Made by a program: the position numbers and the translations under genes. From NCBI RefSeq assembly GCF_963675165.1, contig NC_087387.1:4800990-4864989 (forward strand): a DNA stretch of 64,000 nucleotides. The letters are read 5' to 3'. The notes under the pieces were generated by a model. The model had not been told where the DNA came from. It saw only the letters and a program-made list of their open reading frames with translations, and searched no databases. The stretch's first letter is position 1, and each line of letters starts with the position of its first letter. Below, piece by piece: positions 51,401-63,112 of the stretch. This DNA comes from Halichondria panicea (Eukaryota > Porifera > Demospongiae > Suberitida > Halichondriidae).

Positions 51401-52166
51401 AAAGTTTACCCTAGCAACCCTGGAGGGCACATTACTAGCAGTGCCAGTACTAGACACTTCGTATACCTGGGCTAAAGCTTCTATTTTCAAATTGGTTGAA
51501 TATAAAAAGCTATCATTCAAGAGGCATCAATGGATTTTGTCTGACTTCACTTTGCCACGAAATGCAACCCAATCACATCCTGCTGTAGTGGAATACAGTA
51601 ACTACCTTATCGTTGCTTGCTGTGCGCAAAAAGATGACCCTATTCATGATACTATTGAGGACGCCTATAGCCGCACCGACATTAAACTATGGATTCTTCA
51701 GGCTACGAATAACACATGGATTAGTACTACATGCCCAATTAATAGCTCTAATTTCAGCACAATGCTAATTGTGTGCGACCATCTGTATGTAGTAGGAACC
51801 AATGGGGGGGTATTTAAAGCACACGTACCTTCTCTTATATCGCGATCTGTTTCTCAATGGAAATTGTGGGAATTGTGGGACACGAAGGTCCCAAGTATGC
51901 CAAGTTTGATGTCGTCTCTTGTAGCTGTTGGCAACAGCGTGTTGGCTGTGGGTGGTACTAAAGATGTTGAGTTTGGATGGGATGGTATTCCCCCTACTAG
52001 TATTCTTTTGTATGACCCAGCCATGAAACGATGGACGAAGAGAGGCATCCTTCCTGAAAAATTTTACCAGTACTCTTGTATCGAACTATCCGGCAAATTG
52101 TATGTATTTGGTTTAGCTTCTGACGCACAAACCACTGTGATGTATCAGTGTAAGAGTATTCTGTAA
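48443..52166 (+). CDS. Kinase / coiled-coil / Kelch-like fusion protein, right copy
   Basis: Exons 48443-48622, 48672-49754 and 51195-52166 encode 744 residues, highly similar to the left copy. The same GAGAYGSV, VAAKKLH, HRDLTARN and KIADLGVSK motifs are kept. Differences: loss of two residues near the N-terminus (MDRLITAP), loss of TGNE in the coiled coil, and a short in-frame repeat at the start of the Kelch exon (LLSTRLLSTLFW). Several small in-frame indels occur in the propeller (for example around 51455-51510). Intron 2 holds a 1.1-kb element (49828-50927). Both copies keep full reading frames, which suggests both are under constraint. Confidence 0.87.
49828..50927. mobile_element. TAGCCTCGA-family element carrying a RecQ-like helicase fragment (Pack-MULE-like)
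   Basis: The ends tagcctcgactcca and tggaatcgaggcta are inverted. The 9-mer gataatccc flanks it (49819-49827 and 50928-50936). The left paralogous intron at 33436-33444 has a single gataatccc and no insertion, proving the empty site. Inside, a tandem phrase near ctcggatcggatac repeats (about 50070-50325), and a helicase fragment lies on the minus strand at 50542-50736. Length 1100 bp. The family resembles Mutator by duplication length. Confidence 0.9.
50542..50736 (-). pseudogene. RecQ-like helicase N-terminal fragment inside a transposon
   Basis: Sixty-four codons. The core reads LKDKQLEALKCLYAG, then VPTGYGKS, which is the start of a RecQ-type superfamily 2 helicase: the Q-E-A motif followed by Walker A (motif I). 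Downstream helicase motifs are absent and the frame ends after about 15 more residues. It is either a fragment captured from a host gene or the relic of an element-encoded helicase. Confidence 0.65.
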
Positions 52167-52523
52167 AACATTAAATTCAGTTCACTTATAACAGCTGCAT
52201 ACCAATTTTTCCAATGATCATGAAACGTTTCACTGTAAACTGTAAATAATCATACTGCACAATTATACATGAAACAGCTTGTTATAAAGACGGCTTTCCC
52301 CTTAAATTAATAGTGGTATAATTTATACTGTAATAATCCCGATCAAAGAGACCGTTCGTGCCTCCCTTAAAGAACATTATTTTAACGCTTATCCTTATTT
52401 AATTTGGTTATTGTGAAATGAAACAGTTTGAAAAATAATTATAACGTTTTACTGTCAGTGGTAAGCATATATTTGATAATTTTCAGCTTGATGGAACAAA
52501 ATTAATAGTAAACTAAACAACTT

Positions 52524-55500
52524 CTAGTAATTGAATTCAATGTCTGCTACTCCTTGATTGTGCATGATAGTGTCACCACCCTGAAGGGGTGTGGTCATCT
52601 GGGAGTACGAGCTCGTGAGGGCAGGGGTGGTGAAGTCGTTGCTAGAAGTAAACGTAGTGAACTCAGAGCCTTGAGCTAAATCGGGAACGTAGGTAGGTTT
52701 GATTCGCTTTTGTCTCTGAGCGGAGGTCTCTTGGAAGGAGAGAGCATCATTACTGGCTGAGGCACCTTCCACAAAACCAGGGGGACTGCATGCATGTGCA
52801 TGGGTGGTAGAAATGATTAATAAGGGTAATGGTGCATGTGTATATACACAACATCTTCATGGAAGAGCAAGAGATGTGTCACCATACTTTACATACATAA
52901 TAGCAGAGCTAGTGTACGGGTATATGCCCATGCATGCAATGATTAGGTCATATGGCACTGTGGCTACTTAAACAACGTTTGAGGGTGGTGCCTATTCAGA
53001 AAAAAGTTACAGTAACAACTTACCGTGTCTTGCTGATCCTGGATATCCTGACGATGAACACACAACAAATTATGAGCAGGGTGAGAATGAGCAACAAGGC
53101 AACACCACCTCCCACTGCTGACACGGCGATAATCTCTATCATACTTAATTGAACTCCCTCAGATTCACCACTAGGCGTTTGTTCAGTTGCTTGTGTACCT
53201 GTGGTTGGTCTAGTCCCATTGTCTGACGGGTTCATACAGTCACTCTGAATATCAAATGACTCAAATTCAACTTCACAATACGAAGCAATCCTTATCCTCA
53301 CTGATTGTACTACAAGTGAGGGACTAGTGGAGATCCAGTCTTGTAGAATAGCAATAAGTTGAGTACAGTTTTCACCATTAGTGACATCAAGTGTTGCTCT
53401 GTAAACGGCTAAATTGCTTGTGGTGCAGTCGAGTTGGGCGTTAGTGATTTGAGAGGATAGTAGCATACAGTCGTCTCCACACTCGTTATTGACAGTGGTT
53501 AGAACGCCAGCTGTTAGGTCTGATGTTTTGGCTTGTGGTTCGGCAGTCTGTGTGTGTGTGTGTGTGTGGGTGTGTGTGAAATTGTCGTACTTTAACATAA
53601 CGCGAAGTACCCCCATGCACACTAGGCAGATAATTATATTTGATTAATGATAAGCAATGCAAAAGAAACTTACAAACCACTGTGAACATGTAACAATGTT
53701 CTCCAATACCAGCTGGAAGTCGCTTGAGCATGGAGGAGCTGATAAATAAGAAATAAGCACATTAGCCGTGTATTAAACAATTATCTTTGTACAGTGTAGG
53801 TTACGTATAGCCGTTGACGTTTATTTATAGGATACCATACATTGTTCAATACAGGACCAATGCATTTTATTCTCCTTACCTTCGCAGGAAAAGCCATCCC
53901 CCTCGAAGCCAGGTCTGCATACACATGTGAAGCTGCCCTCCGTGTCTGTACAGATAGCTCTCTGGTGGCAACTGTGACTAGCCTCTGAGCACTCATCAAT
54001 GTCTGTAGTGAAAACAGAGAAGATAAGTGTGGCAATGAAGGGTAGTCTCAGTAGCATGATACTAGCAGGCCATCTCTTTTAAAGCTATGCATGCACTAGC
54101 TGTTGGTCTGCCAAAAAGTGACTAACAAAAACAGATTTCACTGTACAAACAGATTTCACTGAACAATGTTGCAGTACAAATCAGTTACTTTGACAGTCCA
54201 ATCCTCCTCCCCTGTAGCCTGGTCTGCAGACACATGAGTGACCCCCCTCAGTATTGATACAGTTAGCATTCTCATCGCAATTGCCGCTGCCACGAGCACA
54301 CTCATCAACATCTGCATGACAGAGTTACAAACAATCATAGCTAGCTACGTAAAAGATATGGTTATAGAAAGATCAACTGTCAAAAATGTGATGAAGAATG
54401 GTCTACACAGTTAATGCTCCTTCCCTTTATGTGCTCCTGCTTTAAGTGATACCAACACTTACAGCTACTATGTGAAACTCACCAACACAGGTCAATCCGT
54501 CTCCTTGGAATCCCCTCAGGCACTCACAGCCATACTGTAAGTCACCCACTCGTACACAGCTGGCCCGAGGATGACACTCATCACACACCGCAAACACGTC
54601 TGTAAACAAAATAAATAAAAACAGTTACACAGCAAAAACACATATGTTATATGGGATGCATCATCGTATTTTAGTGTTAAAATGACAGAAATTTATGTCA
54701 TTTCTACATTAAATTTCAAATGATGCATTTTATTTGAGATGTTTTAGTTATTATAACACATCTGTTTTTACTGTGTATCTTATAAAATTAGCTATAGTAA
54801 CACCTTTTTATGATGTATGCATGTACACTTTACTATATTGAGCGATCGAAACCTTCTGCTTTTGGTTATGAACAATCTTTGCTATGATACCTACCTTCAC
54901 AGATTGGTTCCTCTGGAGACCACACTCCTTCTTCTGTACACACTCTTGACTCCGTCCCTTCCAGTCGGAAGCTTTCCGGGTCACATGAGTAGTTGGCGAC
55001 GGATAGGTAGGTAGTCAATGATAGAGTGACAGTACCATTAGGGGGATTTGACAGAGGGCCACAGTCGGCAACTAGACAGGAGGAGGAGAGGAATAATACT
55101 GTATAGCAGGTGATTTTGTTGGTGCAAATGTTCATGTGAACTATGTATTACTTTCGTATATTGTAGTATATAATTATAGTAACGTAGAACCTAGCTATTG
55201 TGGTAGAATAATTTCGCAGTTTTAATTTTCGGATGATGCACTGTACTATAAATTATACAATACGAAAATAATAAATTTACTGTGCTCTTTCAGTCAATGA
55301 CCAAACTCACTCTGGCAGGTTGGCTGACTACTGGTCCACAATCCGACTGAGTTGCAAGTTCTGTTCACCTCACCGACCAAGTTAAACCCGGTGTCACACT
55401 GGTAACTCACTGTGTCCCCAATTTGTGTACCGTTCAGGAAAATCTGACCATTCGTCGGGCTCTCCAGCGAAACACACTCCTCATTTGGTGCTACATCGTA

Positions 55501-58500
55501 GAATGCGAATAAGAATGCCGTTTATTAAAATGTTCGTTTCCTATACACTACCGGTATAATTATATGGATACAATTACAAAATGTACTTTTTTTTAATTAC
55601 TTGTACAGAAGCACAAAAATCTAACACTTACGTTCATCTTCAATGATGGTTATCATAGCCTCAGGCCCGACAGTGACTCCCACATCAGTGGTACTGAGTA
55701 CCCCAAACACAGTGACATTGTCTCTGAAGCCTGCCCCGTCCACAATCGATATGGTAACAAACTCCTCCATTTGTCCAGGAGCCAGTGTGAGCTTCAAATT
55801 CTGACGCTCTAAATAGTCACGAGGAGCTGAACAAGTGGAGAGCAAAGAGAGTAGTGGCATAAATTATAATTGCTTCGTGTCACAATGCACTTTGTGTAAA
55901 TTGTATAACTATGGCAAGGGCCTCATGTGACATGCAATGTAGCTTCAATATGTTTCTCATGCATGCCGGGTACATATAATCTCGTTTGTGGATCTAATAG
56001 CTTTCATGAAAGTACACCACATGCTTTAGTATATATGCATGAAATAAAGTTACATGCATGCTTGATACTCACCCACTGCAGTCCCTGCTCTGGTGTTGAA
56101 GAATACATTGACCTCTCTATCAGTACTGTTCCTTTTGATGACACGTAGCAATGCAGCCCCCACAGTTTCTAGCACTCGGTACACTTTCGGCTCAAACTCC
56201 ACGTGCACAACTGCATGCAGAACGAAGGGAGAGCATGCAGTAGATAAACTGTACTCAGTACTAATAATTATGCATGTGCACAAGGCATGATTGTGTCTAA
56301 TAGTATAGATCTATTTTGAATTTAATTCGACTGTTCACATAACGTTTATTAGTATAATTATACACAGTACTAAAAGCTAAGTACAAATGTTCCTTAGTCT
56401 ATATAACATCTGTTATTTGGTGCACACAACACAGTTAAGCGCTTTAGCAGGATTGTACGGAGGACACTGAAGCCCATGACAAGCAGCCGTAACATGATAT
56501 AAAAGTGCACCATTCTGATCACCAGTAGTGCCTGGAACTGAACGTTGGATCCTTATCTACGCAAATATTCTGGCTACGTTGGCGGTCAACAAAATTTCCT
56601 TCAGACACAATGTAGCCATAGTACTCTCTTGTCCAGCTAGCAGGGCAGCTAGTCTTGGCAGGTATCATAATCGAAGAAATCCTTGTGGCAGAATAGCAGA
56701 CAGAGCAAGGCACACTGTGATCATGGGTTCCAACAAGTGGTCCCTCATACTCGGCTCCATAAATAGGTGCAGCAACTCCAATATTTGACCTGAGGGTATA
56801 CTCAGGATTATCTGGCAGGCACAAATAGTCAGCTCCCCCTCCTTTAGCAGTAAAAAACGTTCCAGCAAGTTGACCAGAATACAGCAGCTCTGTTCCAGGC
56901 ACATCTGGGCAACCATTGTATCCCCATCGAGTGTACGTCAATCCCCCAGAGGCAGGTCCAGGAACTCCAGGTGGTCCTTGCTTCCCGCGGGGTCCCCTGC
57001 TCCCGGAGAGTCCCTGTGGTCCAGGTGATCCATCCCTTCCATCACGCCCATCTCGTCCCTGAAGAATTTCCAGGCATGTACTTTTGTTAGTATTGACTTC
57101 AGCCACACTACGCTCGCTTCTGGCCAGTGATGTAGCTATTAATGAACATTTAGTAGTAGCAGTGAGGGTCTCCTACACTTACCTTCAATGAAGACTGTAG
57201 GCTCCACAACTAAGAAAATTGCTGAAATTAAAATACTACCGACTATCATCTTCTGTTAGGTGTTGCTATCTGACTTAGCTGTCTATCAATTAATTTTTAA
57301 TGTTGATGAAGTGACATCTTTTTATACTGCAGCTACAAAATTCAATAACACCATGAATAAATATGTGGCTGACGTAAGAGTTAACCATACACGTCATATT
57401 TGAAGTAAACTATCTATGAATGGACTATGACAAGGTGCGAAGAAAAATCACGTACTGGATGTAAATATTCATGTTTTGAATCATCCTCGCTTGACATAAA
57501 ACTGGCAGACATTTACGCATTAACAAACGGCAAAACAAGTTTTTAGTGGATAAACATATCTTAGCTAGACATAGAGGAAAGGTGGCTATAGTTATACGCT
57601 CTGAATTAGTTATTATAACTGTTTACTTCATGGAGGACTGCAATTAGACTCACCGTGTAATCAATGTACCCTATGCCAGTATGTAACCATCAACACACCT
57701 TTCAAACAAAAGATGACGGCAGACTCCCACTCTCCACCCTCCAGACACACCCTCTCCTCACCCCCCTGAACAATGAACCCCTCATCACATTCATGGATGG
57801 CAACGCCCCCTACAAGAGTACCGGGGGTATAGGTGATGGTCCCGTTAGCAAGAGGAGGAAGGAGACCACAATCAACTGCAATGAGAAATAGGAAATTAAA
57901 CAGATACGTTGTTACAGTAAACCTGTAAGACTTGACGTCAAAAATATTATAGAAAAGCATATTCTATAATTATCGTACAAGGATTCTAGAGTAAACTAAA
58001 GAAAATCATTACATTGACACTTTTGAAGGATTGTACAACTGCAATTTGCTGCAATACAATTACTCACGTATACATGTTCGACCATCTCCCTGGAAACCCT
58101 GCTGACAGGAGCAGCTGAACCCTCCTAGTGTGTTGGTACAGGAGGCATTGCTGTGACAGTCGTCCTCCGACAAGAAGCACTCATCAATATCTAGAATGGA
58201 GAGGGGTTAGGTTATACATGGTGAACAGTTATCGGGTACAAAAACAGTATACTGTAATTAGTTTGCTCCATTTTATTATTTAACGTTAAAGCAAAGTGAG
58301 AGTGAGAGTGACTATTAGCAAACAGTTTTTTAGTTTTTACCACCAACACTCACCCTCACAGGAGACCCCATCACCGGAAGGTGAGTAACCTTGGCTACAG
58401 ACACACTCGAACGAGCCGACAGTATTGACACAGTCTTGTGAGCAGTCACCGCCTTCCACCATACACTCGTTCACATCTGCACAAAATATTGGGAATTATA

Positions 58501-61500
58501 ATTATCATAGCAGCAGGTATAGCGCCTTTGTACAATACACATGCAGTAAATTACGATGTGCTTATTATTTATAGCCAGCATGCAAGTGCAATTAACCAAC
58601 AACATCGAAATATAATTATTACACACCCTGAATCTAATTATGTGTTTGATCTGATTCTTAAGCTAGTTGAGACGTATTGATTTTGTCTGTATAATAGCAG
58701 GAGTGCTCCTGATAATAGGCACATACACTTTAATTATGTACACATGCAGAGTAATACCTTCACAAGTAGGGGCCATATTCGACCAGTTTCCACTCCTCAG
58801 ACACACTCTAGTCTGGTTGCCAAGCACCTCGTAGCCAGCCCCACATTGGTAGTCTGCTATGGAGCCAGTTGTGCGAGATAACTGTTCATTAACTGAAGTG
58901 ATATTTACTAGACCGTTTGGTGGAGAGGTCAATTCGGGACACTGAATCAGCTCTGCAGAGAATGGGAGGATAGATCAGGCGATTTTAGTGAGTGCAGTGA
59001 GAATCTATACCAAACAGAGCAATAGCTATACGTATACCTGAATGGAGCTATTAATTTTGGTCTAAAACTAGTAGCAGGTATAAGCGGATTTTCAACAACC
59101 CATGAATCTTTTCAACCCCCTATGTATAGAATAGTTTTGCCGAATAATCATGCTACAACTATTAGTTGTCAGTAAATGACACCCACTTCCGGTATGTTTA
59201 CAAATTTCACTATGCACATACAGTTTACCTTCACACAGTGGTTCCATGCTGGACCATTCTCCGTTGGCCAGACACGTGCGGCTGCTGTTTCCTAGCAACT
59301 GGTAACCACGGAGACAAGCGTAGTTAGCGACTGCCCCCAAACTAGTCTGGTTGACCTGCTTGAGCTCTACTGAACCAAATAGGGGAGGGGCCAGAAAACC
59401 ACAGTCAACAGCTGCATAAAACATTGAATGGAAATTATACGGTGCATGCTAGTACAAGAGTAAATTCTTATAGTTCACTGTTGTTAAAACAAAAAGTAAC
59501 ATCACTTGTAAAAGTAAATACGTACAATTACAGGTTGGGTCTGGGCCAGACCACACCCTGTTAGCGGTACAAGATCGGATTTCCTGGGAGGGGGGGTCCA
59601 GTAGGAATCCATCGTCACAGCCATAGCCAGCTAGAGAGTTGAAAGTGGTCAGCCCAACGGTCACACTGCCGTTACTGAGAGAAGACGGTGAACCACAATT
59701 CACACCTGTATAATAATTATCAGGAGGGAGAGAAATCATCAGCATGAGCGCATTTTCTGAGCTTAAATGAAGGCTTCTGGCTCTAGCTATACTAGGAACA
59801 GTCTCAACTTTATTTAAGAGCTACTGAATGCATATCTCATTAAACTCGTATTCAATGTGCAAAAAACGGTTTTATTGAAAAACAGGTCCATGGATTTAGC
59901 AGCAGAGCAAATCAACTTACGTTCACAAGATGGTTGAGTGCCATTCCAGGAACCACTAGCCTGACAGATACGAGAAGCGGAGCCCTGCACAATCTCAAAC
60001 CCAGTGATACAACTGTAGATTGCCTCTGAGCCAAAGTTGAACATGGATGTAAAGCTTATGGTGGCTTGAAATGGTGGAAAGAGTCTGTTACACGTGACAA
60101 CTGTGAGAAAAGGGGAATAGTAGACAATAATCCATGCAACTTAAACATTTCTATGTAGTTTGAAGATTGAGTCCTACTCCATGCAGTTACTCTTTGGCTT
60201 ACTCTGACAAGTGACTGAAATATTCGACCATTGTCCGTCGGCCTGACAAAAACTGATCGTATTGACAGCAACCTGCGCCAAATATCCTTCATTGCACTCA
60301 TACATCACGAATGAGTTGACAGTGGTTGTGATGGTGACAGACGATGGTCCTCCATTCTCCAATGTGGGGGGTGGGCCGCAGTCGACAACTTTATGGGTGT
60401 GCATTAAGCATTAATTAATTTATGCACACTGATGCATGCATGGGTGATGACTAGCCTCGATCCCAGGCCGCACTTCCCACTAGGGAAGTGGGCCTGGTAT
60501 CGACTGCTTGCGCATGCGCTAATATCCCCCCGGTATCTGGGGGCTTTGGATAACATCGTTTATGCTCAGTAAAACTATGACATCACAACGAAAGGAAGTG
60601 GATTGAAGGAAGTAGATAGAAAGTTCGATTGATAGTTTCTAGCCCATCGGATAGCATTCTCTGATAGCTACACTTAGCCTGCTATGTTAACAAAAGACTC
60701 ACAGCCTGCAACAGTGTGAGTGACGATCGTCTGAAAGGAGTGACGGCTGTAAGAGCCTATATGGACAGGCCACGCCCATTTAACACTAACTTTAGTGAAA
60801 GTCTACTATACTACTGCTACTGATTCTATCAGAAGAAAATAGCAGTACAACAAACCTACACAGCTCTGTCTCTAGCTAGCTAGCTATATAGCTCTGTGTA
60901 TGACTTTTAGGATAATTATTTTCTCTGATGTATTCAGTATTATAGGAATATTTACGGGAAAAAAATCCAATAATTTGGCGCTTGCGCAAGCAGTCGATAG
61001 CAGGCCTTCTTCAAAGGCCGGGGAAGGAGGCTAGGGTGATGACATGCATTAAGTCAAGAATTTCGACCATTGATCAGTTTTATCAATAGCTACACAGTCT
61101 GATCACAAAGGAATGTCAATGTTTACTGTCAAGTAAGTACTGTAAGGATGGACTTGCAGCAATATAGTCATGAGCTGTGCAAATAGAACCCAATGATGTG
61201 CCAGGTATGACATAACCTATGCCAGGAAGCATGGAATATTAACAAGCTGTTAGTTTGTAGCCATGCAACTCTAAACATGTTTTAAATAATTATGCTGGTA
61301 GCCTTCTCATACTAGATTCAAAAAGCCTACTGGATGAAAAAAGTACATTTTATATACAGTACTATAATTATAGCAAGGAGAATGTGACAATGACCTACGA
61401 TTGCAAGCAGGCTCAGCTCCTGACCACGATCCATTAAACTGACATGTTCTACTAATGTCTCCTTCTAGTGTGTAACCAGAGTTGCAGCTGTAGGCTGCTG

Positions 61501-62327
61501 TGCTCATGAAGATGGTCGTGGATACCATGACAAGTCCATTACCAGGATCAGTGAGAGGTCCACAGTCAATGGCTATAGAAAAACAGAGTATAAACATGCA
61601 GTACAGACAGTAACTATAATAAAACTGTTTGAAAAAACGTGACTTAATGATGGAGAGAATTAGTAAAGCAAGGATTGACCTACTATAACTCACAATTGCA
61701 GACAGGCTCAATTCCAGACCAACTCCCGTTTAATTGACAGGTTCTAATGACATCACCATCTAACTGGTAACCAAGATCACAGCTATAACTGGCTGTACTC
61801 ATAAAGGTGGTTGTGTTGACGCTGATGTCACCGTTTGTTAGCAATGGTAGGGGGAGGCAGTCAACAACTGCATGAGATACAAATGTAACAGAAATATTAA
61901 CGCCATCGATCCTATTAGATGGGCAACATACAAATTGTATAATGCCACCCAGTTAACAGGAATCTGCTGTGGGAAATTTGCAGATTCAGTATACATTCAG
62001 TGTACACGTACGTGTGCAGGAAGAATCCACGCCTGTCCACAACCCATTGTTCAGACATGCTCTTGTGTCCGATCCTTGCAGTTCATAGCCTTCGTTACAA
62101 GAGAAGGTAGCCAAAGAAAATCTTTCAATAGGACTGGGCTGGGACACTTCTCCATTCTCAAGTGCGGGGAAAGGAGTACAAACTGGGCGGAGAGAGTAGT
62201 TGCGGAATGAGATGCATGTAACATCCGAGAAAATCACATTAATGGGTACTGACTTACAATCTTGTCCTCTAGACAAGTGAATAATTATTACACAAAATAG
62301 AAATTCGAGCAGGTATGTTCTATTCAT
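52524..62327 (-). CDS. Large CCP/EGF/Calx-beta transmembrane receptor, 21 exons
   Basis: Exons: 62327-62012, 61867-61694, 61572-61399, 60388-60203, 60100-59921, 59705-59526, 59411-59229, 58952-58758, 58476-58354, 58190-58068, 57875-57699, 56210-56073, 55826-55632, 55490-55311, 55071-54895, 54599-54483, 54311-54189, 54002-53880, 53738-53674, 53547-53024 and 52785-52524. They sum to 3915 bp, 1304 residues. Order: signal peptide ([15 protein letters not shown]), eight CCP/sushi modules, two EGF (DVNEC, DIDEC), one CCP, one Calx-beta (two exons), two CCP, three EGF, a cysteine-containing juxtamembrane region, a helix ([20 protein letters not shown]) and a 90-residue tail. Nearly every junction is phase 1, as in exon-shuffled ectodomains. 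Cell-surface adhesion or recognition is inferred. A model with two adjacent genes split at the nested collagen is the alternative. Confidence 0.8.
53550..53576. repeat. (GT)n at the acceptor of the transmembrane exon
   Basis: On the coding (minus) strand this is (CA)n leading straight into the acag acceptor at 53548-53549, as in catalase exon 8. Confidence 0.85.
56413..57249 (-). CDS. Short-chain (C4-type) sponge collagen nested in the receptor intron
   Basis: Exons 57249-57183 and 57135 onward join in phase. Residues 1-20 are a signal peptide ([20 protein letters not shown]). After a short linker there are about 13 Gly-X-Y triplets ([16 protein letters not shown] and on), then the C-terminal domain of sponge short-chain collagens: [46 protein letters not shown] and [14 protein letters not shown]. 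The frame stops at 56519-56521. The expected family ending ([18 protein letters not shown]) is encoded just downstream in another frame, with stop at 56413-56415, so a one-base frame break near 56540-56550 is likely. These secreted proteins contribute to spongin and matrix. A TATAAAAA lies at 57319-57326 and AATAAA near 56345-56350, so it is a self-contained gene. Confidence 0.85.
57319..57326 (-). promoter_or_regulatory. TATA box of the nested collagen gene
   Basis: On the minus strand the sequence reads tataaaaa, about 70 bp upstream of the collagen ATG. Its presence inside a receptor intron supports independent transcription of the nested gene. Confidence 0.5.
60452..61033. mobile_element. 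TAGCCTCGA-family element in a receptor intron, 10-bp target duplication
   Basis: The left end tagcctcgatcccaggcc and the right end ggccggggaaggaggcta are imperfect inverted repeats, extended inward by the tcgactgcttgcgcatgcgc arm against its complement near 60980-61000. Flanking 10-mer gggtgatgac is at 60442-60451 and 61034-61043. It sits in the intron between the third and fourth receptor exons. Confidence 0.8.
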
Positions 62328-62335
62328 TATTATCA

Positions 62336-62630
62336 GGTATTAGCTTTCACACTTTGTCTTTGTACTAGTCTTAGGTAGAAGCTACACATACATAATATAA
62401 TTGTGGTAAACTTGCTTTAGTAAGGAAACTGCTCCACATCCTAACAACCACTCTTGGCTTCAATAATGCAATGCGTATTTCACCAGCTAGATAGGGGGCG
62501 TTCTATTAAGTGAATAATTATGTCTATGTTTACTTGAATCATGAATGCAGCATGCAAAATTAATGTAAAATTAGATCTGCAAGCATTACAAACAATAATC
62601 CATAATAATTATTTATAAAGAGTGTCCACT
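62336..62630. other. Intergenic spacer upstream of the receptor
   Basis: AT-rich. Probable receptor promoter, but no TATA or clear motif was assigned. No exon was seen. Confidence 0.4.
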
Positions 62631-62632
62631 GT

Positions 62633-63112
62633 TCATTCATCCTCCTTCTTGGCTGTCTTGACATATGGAATGAGGGCGGCCATTACATATCCTGGGCTGT
62701 AAATGATCAGGAACATGCTCAAGATCATCATTCCTGTAGAAACCTGAACACATGCAGGAAAAAGATTTTATAGACTGTTTGCACCAAGTCATACAATAAT
62801 TGGGATCGAGTGCATCTAGATCTAGAATACACATGTACAGCGAACAGCTCCTATATTTGAGGTAGTATGTAGTTAGTAGTTGTTATTATGTGTATTTAAA
62901 ACTACTGTGGGGACAGAGAAGCTTCACTAATGCACCTTAGTGATTGCCTCTTGCCTCACTGGCACTGTGGACTTGGGGGCCTCCAGTATGGTGCTGAGTA
63001 GCGGTGCTGTATCTGTGGAAGAGCGACGAGCCCCACGTCCCTGCAGCGGAGCAACCCTAACTGCCATCCATCGTGGAGAACGAGTGAGGAGACGAAGGGT
63101 CTGTACAATCAT
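62633..63112 (-). CDS. Small mitochondrial inner-membrane protein, COX8-like
   Basis: Exons 63112-62936 and 62743-62633 join in phase to give 95 residues. The N-terminus (MIVQTLRLLTRSPRWMAVRV, later GRGARRSSTD) is strongly basic, a mitochondrial presequence. The C-terminal part has one membrane helix with SPGYVMAALIPYVKTAKKED. The order helix, Pro-Gly-aromatic, two to three hydrophobics, Leu, Tyr and a charged tail follows cytochrome c oxidase subunit 8 (animal COX8 ends with PAGWILSHLETYR-type). That points to a respiratory complex IV subunit, though the family is short and divergent. A palindromic NRF1-type site lies upstream at 63373-63384. Confidence 0.6.

Larger units (their letters stand above)
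48387..55557. repeat. Segmental duplication, right copy (partner 31612-38548)
   Basis: Same content and order as the left copy: kinase-Kelch gene on plus, 3' half of the receptor gene on minus. The receptor gene continues intact to 62327, so this is the likely parental locus for the receptor portion. Confidence 0.93.
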
